From the NCBI GenBank assembly GCA_945957305.1, contig CAMFLN010000030.1, positions 1-11,362 of the forward strand: 11,362 nucleotides of DNA, read 5' to 3'. Numbering within the stretch: position 1 is the first letter of the stretch; each line of letters opens with the position of its first letter. This document shows positions 6,516-11,362 of the stretch, piece after piece. The DNA is from an uncultured Planctomycetaceae bacterium. GTDB lineage: Bacteria > Planctomycetota > Planctomycetia > Pirellulales > JACPPG01. The translations under genes were made by a program, and so were the position numbers. Under the pieces are notes generated by a model. The model was given only the letters and a program-made list of their open reading frames with translations, made no database searches and was not told where the DNA came from.

Positions 6516-8135
6516 TTAACGACGGGTCGAATCGTTCGACTTGTCTTCGGCCGCGGCGGTTTGCAACTCGCGCCACGGCTTCGAAGCCTCGTAACTCTCG
6601 AGTTCCTTGGTCAGGTCCGACTTCTGGGTTTCGTCCCCCAGCTCGACCGCCTTCTTCGACCATTCCACGGCCTTGGCGAAATCGCCAGTTTCGGCGTAGC
6701 CGGCCGCCAGCGTGCTAAGGATATGCGGCTGCTTGTATTCGGTCACTTCGCAAGCCTTGGTGGCCAACTCGATGGCACGCTTCCCATTGCGGAGCGATTC
6801 GTCGGGGCTCGTGGCCAGCACCCAGGCCAAGTTGTTCAGGACGCCGCTGTCCTCGCCGTTAATGGCCAGGGCTTTTTCCAGGTCTTCGACCGCTTCACGA
6901 TGTTGGCCGCTGGTCAGATAAAGATCGCCGCGGCCACGATAAGCCATCCAATCCTTGGGATCTGCTTGCAAGATCTCGGCGTACAGCTGCAAAGCGTCCG
7001 CGGTCTTCCCTTCCACGACGTAAACCGCGGCCAGTTGCAAAGCGGCCGATTGATCCGTCGGTTCAAGCTTGCGGGCGAGCTTCAGATCGCTCTCCGCAGC
7101 CGTGAATTTCTTGGCATGAGCCAGCAGCGACGCCCGCTGACGCAGCGCCGGCACCAGGCCCGGCCGCAAGTCGAGCGCCTTGTTGAGGTCTTCGAGGGCT
7201 TCGTCCAGGTGGTCGGGAATCGCGGCCTCGGCCCGCAACAAGAGAGCCGGGACGTTATCGGCATCGATCCGCAGAACTTCGCTGAAATCGGCCAAGCCCG
7301 CCTCGCGCTTGCCGGCCAGGATGTTGATCCGGCCGCGCTGCAGCAAGACTTCGATCGAATTGGGGGCCAGCTCTAGCGCACGATCGAGACTGGCGCGAGC
7401 CTCGTCCCATTTTTGCTGGGTGCCCAGCGTGAGTGCCTTGGCTTCGTGAGTGCTGGCATCGTCCGGCGCGAGCTTGAGCGCGGCGTCGAAGTCGGCGACG
7501 GCTCCGTCCGGATCTTTCAGCGAGAGTTTAATCGCTCCACGCGTGCGCAGCGGCTTGGGGTCATTCGGCGCCAGTTTCACGGCGTCATTCAGATCGGCCA
7601 GCCCCTGCTCGGGCGATTCCTGCATGCTGGCGCGCATCATCAGCGCCTCGGCCTGCTTTTCTGGCTCGTCAGCGCTGAGGCGCACGACGTCATTGATTGC
7701 CGTCATCGCTCGCTTCGAATCGCCACCGGGCAGTGATTGCAACCGGGCGACCAGCAAATGAGCATCAGTGAGCGTGGCGTCGTACTGCAACGCGCGCTCC
7801 AAATCGGCCAGGCCAATCTGCCGCATTTGCGGCCATTGCGGCGGCGGAGCGCCGCGGCCGAAAATCATTTCGCAAATTGCCGAACCGCGCTCGAGCAACG
7901 ACGAAGCCAGCAAGTGCTTGGCGAACTCCTGGTTCTTGTCGCTTAGGCCCTTATCCAGGGCACTTTCGCACAAGGTGATCACCGAGTTCAGGTCGCGGAC
8001 ACTGCGGGCCGACAGCTTGGTGTCAATCGCACGATCCAGGTCCTCCTGCCCTTGTTCGGCTCCCTCCTGGGCCCCGACGGAATTAGCGAGCAGCAAGAGT
8101 AGGGCGAAAACGGCGGTCGTGGCGGACGCACGCAT
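6516..8135 (-). CDS. Exported TPR-repeat protein
   Basis: 539 residues from the ATG at 8135, chosen for its ribosome binding site (GAGGGAG about 9 nt upstream) and because a signal peptide begins there (residues 1-22: A-V-F-A-L-L-L-L-L-A-N-S-V-G-A then Q-E-G). A longer in-frame start at 8264 would bury the signal peptide. From about residue 105 to 500 there is a solenoid of roughly ten TPR units, recognisable by repeated A-x-x-D-L-x-x-A-L-x-L-x-P-x-(D/N) blocks (about 108-124, 178-192, 212-226, 246-260, 280-293, 312-326, 346-360, 380-393, 414-428). The end has N-N-L-A-W-V-L-A-T-S-P-D-E (434-446) and Y-E-A-S-K-P-W-R-E (515-523), a pattern I associate with planctomycete TPR proteins. No enzymatic domain is present. 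It is probably a periplasmic scaffold or protein-interaction factor; partner unknown. Confidence 0.9.
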   Translation of the reverse strand: MRASATTAVFALLLLLANSVGAQEGAEQGQEDLDRAIDTKLSARSVRDLNSVITLCESALDKGLSDKNQEFAKHLLASSLLERGSAICEMIFGRGAPPPQWPQMRQIGLADLERALQYDATLTDAHLLVARLQSLPGGDSKRAMTAINDVVRLSADEPEKQAEALMMRASMQESPEQGLADLNDAVKLAPNDPKPLRTRGAIKLSLKDPDGAVADFDAALKLAPDDASTHEAKALTLGTQQKWDEARASLDRALELAPNSIEVLLQRGRINILAGKREAGLADFSEVLRIDADNVPALLLRAEAAIPDHLDEALEDLNKALDLRPGLVPALRQRASLLAHAKKFTAAESDLKLARKLEPTDQSAALQLAAVYVVEGKTADALQLYAEILQADPKDWMAYRGRGDLYLTSGQHREAVEDLEKALAINGEDSGVLNNLAWVLATSPDESLRNGKRAIELATKACEVTEYKQPHILSTLAAGYAETGDFAKAVEWSKKAVELGDETQKSDLTKELESYEASKPWRELQTAAAEDKSNDSTRR

Positions 8136-8207
8136 GATGAAAACTCCCTCTGGATCGTCGGATTCTGTGGCCTTCCGTGGCACAGCCTGGCCGGTGTTAC
8201 CGCTCTT

Positions 8208-8213
8208 ATTATG
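8208..8213 (-). promoter_or_regulatory. Candidate -10 box for the TPR-protein gene
   Basis: CATAAT on the minus strand (5 of 6 to TATAAT, in G-C-A-T-A-A-T-A-A-G) lies 73 nt before the start codon in the 139-nt gap after the permease gene. No good -35 is seen 16-18 nt upstream, so the call is weak. Confidence 0.3.
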
Positions 8214-8274
8214 CCCGCAATCGCATTTTGACGCTATCCGAGTCCGCCGTCCTAAGTCTCGCAAGCACCGTTGT

Positions 8275-9102
8275 TTATAGCGGGGCCGGTAAATCGCGAC
8301 GGCAAAAGATGATTGCCGCCACCACGTAACAGGCCAGTCCGATGCCGATCAACACCCCGTCGTACTTCAGTGATAGCGTCCAGGCTTGATCGAAATCGAT
8401 CACCAGAGCTTGCGGTTCGCACGCCGTGCCGAACGTCAAATACAGGAGCCAGGAAAACCGCTCGACGAGCCGGCCGATGACTTTGAACACCAATTGCACG
8501 ACGTAAAACGCGCCCATCACGCCAATCGTGCGCCAACGGAAATTGTCCGTCGACGACACCATCGTGCTGACGCCCGCCAGAAAGAACATCATGGCAAAGA
8601 GGTTGAGCGCCCCGGGCAAGAAGGGCCTCCAGGAGACCTCTTCGCCGAGCGAGACAGTCGCCAGCCCGGCGCTCGTGCCCAGCAACACGGCCGTGGCCAG
8701 AATGGCCGAACCGAGCGTTGTGACCAGCGCTTGCGTGAGCAACACGCTTAGCCGCGTGACTGGTTGCGCGACCAGCATTTCCATTGTGCCGCGTCCGATT
8801 TCGCCGCTGACCGCGTCCGAGCCGCGGCCGATAGCCCAAATTGTGGTGCTGAACAGCACGACCGGGTCGACATAGGCGGCCGAGATTCGTCCCACGGGCG
8901 TGGCGACACTGGAGAAGGGCACGCCCGAAAGTTTTTCGAAAGCCGGCGGCAGGGTTTGCAAGAACGCCCCCAGCGGCCCCAGTTCAATCAAGCTCGACAG
9001 GTAAACGAACAGCCAATTGAAACAGAACAACAGCCCGGTGAGAAAAAACAGCAACAGCCGCGCGTCACTGATCGCTTTGCGCCACAGCGCCTTGTTGCCC
9101 AT
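8275..9102 (-). CDS. ABC-2 type exporter permease subunit
   Basis: 275 residues from the ATG at 9102, which overlaps the stop of the ATPase gene by one base (TGATG), a sign of translational coupling. About six transmembrane helices can be placed: 16-36, 79-95, 118-143, 163-183, 190-210 and 248-267, with a shorter hydrophobic stretch near 217-230. Between the second and third is the ABC-2 hallmark segment S-G-E-I-G-R-G-T-M-E-M-L-V-A-Q-P-V-T-R (99-117), which contacts the ATPase. The protein ends R-R-D-L-P-A-P-L, as many planctomycete homologues do. Together with the upstream ATPase it should form an inner-membrane exporter; the substrate cannot be told from sequence. The upstream part of the open frame belongs to the ATPase gene in another frame and was excluded. 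Confidence 0.93.
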   Translation of the reverse strand: MGNKALWRKAISDARLLLFFLTGLLFCFNWLFVYLSSLIELGPLGAFLQTLPPAFEKLSGVPFSSVATPVGRISAAYVDPVVLFSTTIWAIGRGSDAVSGEIGRGTMEMLVAQPVTRLSVLLTQALVTTLGSAILATAVLLGTSAGLATVSLGEEVSWRPFLPGALNLFAMMFFLAGVSTMVSSTDNFRWRTIGVMGAFYVVQLVFKVIGRLVERFSWLLYLTFGTACEPQALVIDFDQAWTLSLKYDGVLIGIGLACYVVAAIIFCRRDLPAPL

Positions 9103-9983
9103 CACTGCACCTCGGCTCCGTGGAAGCGGTCGTAAATCGACCGCAAGCGAAACGGCTCGATCCGTACTTCGGCCAGCGGTAGAGTTGCCAGCCAACCCAA
9201 CAGCGGTGACAGCTCACCGGGAGTGTCGATGCGTACGGCGTCGGCGGCGTCGTAGTGAATCTGAATTTCGCCGGCCAGGCGCGGTGGGGGCGGGGGCAAC
9301 TGGCCCGTGATGCGCGCGCGGATGCGATGTTGCCGGAGCAGTTCGCTCATGATCTGCGTATGCACGAGTTTGCCTTTGCGCAGGATACAGACGCGGCTGC
9401 AAGCGTCCTCGACCTCGTCCAGCACATGCGACGAGAAAATCACCGTCCGGCCGGCTTGCTGCGCCTCGCGGACGATCGCCACGACGTCACTGCGGACCGT
9501 GGGGTCGAGATTCGCCGTCGGTTCATCCAGGATCAACAGCGGCGTGTCGGCGGCCAGCACGGCGGCCAAGGCCAGCTTCTGACGCATGCCGGTCGAATAC
9601 GACGCCACGGGGCCTGTCAGGTCGAGCTCCAATCGCTCGGCGAAATCGAGCGCCCGGCTCAGGTCCGAGTCGCGGCGCACTTCGCAGAAGAATCTCAAGA
9701 CTTCGCGGCCGCGCATTTGCGGAAACAGTCGTGCGTCGCCCGGCAAGTACGCCACGCGATGATGTACCGCGACGCTGTGGCGATAGCAGTCCAGTCCGTC
9801 GATCCGCGCCGTTCCGCCCGACGGCCGCAAGTAGCCCATCAGCAAGCGCAGCAGAGTTGTTTTGCCGGCGCCGTTGGGGCCCAACAGGCCAAGCACTTCG
9901 CCGTGCGGAATCTCCAAGTCGCAATGGTCCAGCGCGGTCTTGGGACCATAGATCTTGGTCAATGCTCGCGTTTCGACCAGCAC
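9102..9983 (-). CDS. ABC-2 type exporter ATP-binding protein
   Basis: 293 residues from a GTG at 9983 with AAGGA 8 nt upstream; similarity starts right there (V-L-V-E-T-R-A-L-T-K-I-Y-G). Longer starts (GTG 10019, TTG 10079) have no ribosome binding site. Motifs: Walker A G-P-N-G-A-G-K-T (35-42), Y-L-P-G-D (79-83) where many relatives have Gln in the Q-loop, signature Y-S-T-G-M-R-Q (129-135) instead of L-S-G-G-Q, Walker B L-L-I-L-D-E-P (149-155), D-loop A-N-L-D-P and switch His186 (S-S-H). Residues from about 208 form a C-terminal extension with a P-P-P-P-P run near 230, found in many drug- or lipid-type ABC-2 ATPases. It powers the permease encoded next. It follows mtnA by 114 nt, with a possible promoter between. 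Substrate unknown. Confidence 0.95.
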   Translation of the reverse strand: MLVETRALTKIYGPKTALDHCDLEIPHGEVLGLLGPNGAGKTTLLRLLMGYLRPSGGTARIDGLDCYRHSVAVHHRVAYLPGDARLFPQMRGREVLRFFCEVRRDSDLSRALDFAERLELDLTGPVASYSTGMRQKLALAAVLAADTPLLILDEPTANLDPTVRSDVVAIVREAQQAGRTVIFSSHVLDEVEDACSRVCILRKGKLVHTQIMSELLRQHRIRARITGQLPPPPPRLAGEIQIHYDAADAVRIDTPGELSPLLGWLATLPLAEVRIEPFRLRSIYDRFHGAEVQ

Positions 9984-10050
9984 CGAGACCGTCCTTGACG
10001 AAGAATCTGCGACGTTCACCCTGACACGACAAGGTCGGGTGAGGCCCTGT

Positions 10051-10079
10051 ATTGTTGACGTGGGATGCGCGGCTGACAA
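10051..10079 (-). promoter_or_regulatory. Possible housekeeping promoter for the ABC exporter genes
   Basis: On the minus strand TTGTCA (10074-10079, 5 of 6 to the -35 consensus) is followed after 17 nt by AACAAT (10051-10056, 4 of 6 to the -10, including the key A2 and T6). It lies in the gap between mtnA and the ATPase gene and would allow expression separate from ald-mtnA. Confidence 0.35.
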
Positions 10080-10097
10080 GCGGGGTGAGCCGAGGCG

Positions 10098-11171
10098 CTA
10101 GCTGCCCACGGGCGCGACCAGCGCTGCGATATTTTCGGCCGTGACCGGCTCGATCACGCCGCGCTCGCAAATAATTCCCTGGATCAAATGCGCGGGCGTC
10201 ACGTCAAAGGCGGGATTGTACGCCTTGACCCCGGTGGGCGCTGTCTGGCGGCCAAAGCCGTGCGTGATTTCTGTCGCGGCGCGTTCTTCGATCGGGATCT
10301 GGCTGCCGTTTTCCAGCGACAGGTCGAACGTACTGGTCGGCGCCGCAACGTAAAAGGGAATTTCGTGCGCCGCGGCCAGCAAAGCCACGCCGTAGGTGCC
10401 GATCTTGTTCGCCGTGTCACCGTTGGCGGCGATGCGGTCAGCGCCCGTCACGACCGCTTGCACGCGCCCTTCGCGCATCACTTGGGCGGCCATTGAATCG
10501 CAGATCAGCGTCACGTCGATGCCGCGTTCTTGCAGTTCCCACGTGGTGAGCCGCGCCCCCTGCAAGAGCGGCCGCGTTTCGTCGGCATAGATGTGCAGGG
10601 TTTTGCCCGCTTCTTGCGCGGCGAAGAAGACAGCTAGCGCCGTTCCGTAGTCGCTGGTGGCCAGCCCGCCGGCGTTGCAATGCGTTAGCACGCCTTGCCC
10701 GTCGCGCAGCAGCTCCTGCCCGTACCTACCGATGGCGCGGCACATCGCCTGGTCTTCTTCGTGGATTGCCTGCGCCTCGGACAATAACAAGGCCAGGGCT
10801 TCTTGCACGCCGCAACTGACGTTCTCGGCGACGCGGCGCATGCGCTCGAGCGCCCAGAAGAGGTTCACGGCCGTGGGCCGGCTTTCGGCCAGCCGGTCAG
10901 CGGTATTATTGACCGCCACGATGAATGCATCGAGCTTGGCTTCGGCGGCCATTTGCGCGCCGATCACGACGCCGTAGGCGGCGGCGATGCCGATGGCCGG
11001 CGCGCCGCGCACGCGCAACGAACGAATGGCTTCAAAGACCGTCTCGACATCAAAGCAGTCGATCTCGGTGACTTCCAGCGGCAGCAGCGTCTGATCGATC
11101 AGACGCAGGTGTCCTTCGACGCCTCCCACCCAGCGCAACGTGGGTCGTGCTTTCTTCTGCTCGTGCGGCAT
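10098..11171 (-). CDS. mtnA: S-methyl-5-thioribose-1-phosphate isomerase
   Basis: 357 residues, the usual length. The enzyme converts 5-methylthioribose-1-phosphate to methylthioribulose-1-phosphate in the methionine salvage pathway (cytoplasm). Motifs: R-G-A-P-A-I-G (55-61, phosphate-binding), catalytic Cys165 in T-H-C-N-A-G-G-L-A-T (163-172), D-S-M-A-A (225-229), catalytic Asp245 in T-G-A-D-R-I-A-A-N-G-D (242-252), N-K-I-G-T-Y (255-260) and Y-V-A-A-P-T-S-T-F-D (274-283). The conserved Cys/Asp pair and C-N-A-G-G block separate it from eIF2B-type regulatory homologues. The related ribose-1,5-bisphosphate isomerases are the main alternative, but this reads as true MtnA. The ATG has GAAGGAG just upstream (4-nt spacing). 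It starts 19 nt after ald, so the two are probably co-transcribed. No other salvage gene is in view. Confidence 0.96.
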   Translation of the reverse strand: MPHEQKKARPTLRWVGGVEGHLRLIDQTLLPLEVTEIDCFDVETVFEAIRSLRVRGAPAIGIAAAYGVVIGAQMAAEAKLDAFIVAVNNTADRLAESRPTAVNLFWALERMRRVAENVSCGVQEALALLLSEAQAIHEEDQAMCRAIGRYGQELLRDGQGVLTHCNAGGLATSDYGTALAVFFAAQEAGKTLHIYADETRPLLQGARLTTWELQERGIDVTLICDSMAAQVMREGRVQAVVTGADRIAANGDTANKIGTYGVALLAAAHEIPFYVAAPTSTFDLSLENGSQIPIEERAATEITHGFGRQTAPTGVKAYNPAFDVTPAHLIQGIICERGVIEPVTAENIAALVAPVGS

Positions 11172-11190
11172 GTCGCTCCTTCAAGAATGT

Positions 11191-11362
11191 TCAGCGTTCG
11201 AACCGTTGATCGAGCGCGAGGCCGAACGTTTCGGCCACCGCGCGATTCGTGACGACGCCGTCCGTGATGTTGACAGCCCTGGCGATGGCGGGAAAACGCC
11301 GCGCGGCATCGACCACTCCGTGCCGCGCGATGTGCAGCGCCCAGGGAAGCGTCACGTTGCAC
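11191..11362 (-). CDS. ald: Alanine dehydrogenase, C-terminal end (cut by window edge)
   Basis: Only the last 56 codons are present; the 5' part lies beyond the right edge. The reading (C-N-V-T-L-P-W-A-L-H-I-A-R-H-G, then A-V-N-I-T-D-G-V-V-T-N-R-A-V-A-E-T-F-G-L) matches the end of alanine dehydrogenases, which usually show T-N-x-T-L-P-Y-A-L, then G-x-N-x-x-x-G-x-V-T and V-A-x-x-F-G-L. The enzyme interconverts L-alanine and pyruvate + ammonia with NAD. No catalytic residue is within the visible part, so the call rests on this tail alone; a related saccharopine-dehydrogenase-type protein is possible but less likely. mtnA follows after 19 nt, in a probable operon. Confidence 0.8.
   Translation of the reverse strand, partial: CNVTLPWALHIARHGVVDAARRFPAIARAVNITDGVVTNRAVAETFGLALDQRFER

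Noticed and set aside
6561..7376. Open frame of 271 codons on the plus strand
   Set aside because: It is antisense to the TPR gene and has the periodic composition expected from reading TPR codons backwards.
8178..8183. TGGCAC on the plus strand, again resembling a -24 element
   Set aside because: No TTGC at the right spacing, and no plus-strand gene follows.
9255..9998. Open frame of 247 codons on the plus strand
   Set aside because: Antisense to the ABC ATPase, with His/Gln/Arg-rich composition and no domain.
9984..10079. Longer start for the ABC ATPase (TTG at 10079 or GTG at 10019)
   Set aside because: The extra residues resemble nothing in the family and lack a ribosome binding site; the GTG at 9983 has AAGGA at good distance.

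Overview
The window looks like chromosomal DNA of a high-GC planctomycete, probably of the Pirellula type. This is inferred from four things: the proline-rich secreted protein behind an ECF sigma factor, the exported TPR protein with an N-N-L-A-W-(V/L)-L-A-T-x-P block, the HD-domain protein style, and the ABC-2 permease ending in R-R-D-L-P-A-P-L. No 16S or other marker gene is present, so the assignment is an inference. I see no phage, IS element, CRISPR array, toxin-antitoxin pair or tRNA. Most genes are housekeeping or regulatory.

Left part, minus strand (1-1609): an ECF-type sigma factor, a single-pass membrane protein that overlaps its end (probable anti-sigma or sigma-partner protein), and the start of a secreted Ala/Pro/Gly-rich protein that runs off the left edge. 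They form one likely operon. Divergent from it (1907-3298) is a sigma-54 enhancer-binding protein with an intact AAA+ core, including GAFTGA, and a Fis-type DNA-binding end. Its N-terminal receiver domain lacks all the usual phosphorylation residues.

Centre (3299-5710): a 361-base gap carries a textbook sigma-54 promoter (TGGCAC-N5-TTGCTT), followed by a PII nitrogen-signal protein gene (glnB) and a strong intrinsic terminator. Converging from the right is ATP-dependent PEP carboxykinase (pckA). The enhancer-binding protein beside a sigma-54-driven PII gene suggests a local nitrogen or carbon-nitrogen control circuit. This is the most interesting hypothesis in the window.

Right part, all minus strand (5887-11362): read in transcription order these are the 3' end of alanine dehydrogenase (ald, cut by the right edge), mtnA (methylthioribose-1-phosphate isomerase, 19 nt downstream), an ABC-2 exporter ATPase and its permease (joined by a TGATG stop/start overlap), an exported TPR-repeat protein, and an HD-domain protein. 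ald-mtnA is probably one transcript. The ABC pair may have its own promoter in the 114-nt gap. The TPR gene has a candidate -10 box of its own.

No wholly new system is evident. The best candidates for follow-up are the enhancer-binding protein with a non-phosphorylatable receiver next to a sigma-54/PII promoter, and the sigma factor/membrane partner/secreted protein cassette, whose partner lacks the common zinc anti-sigma motif.
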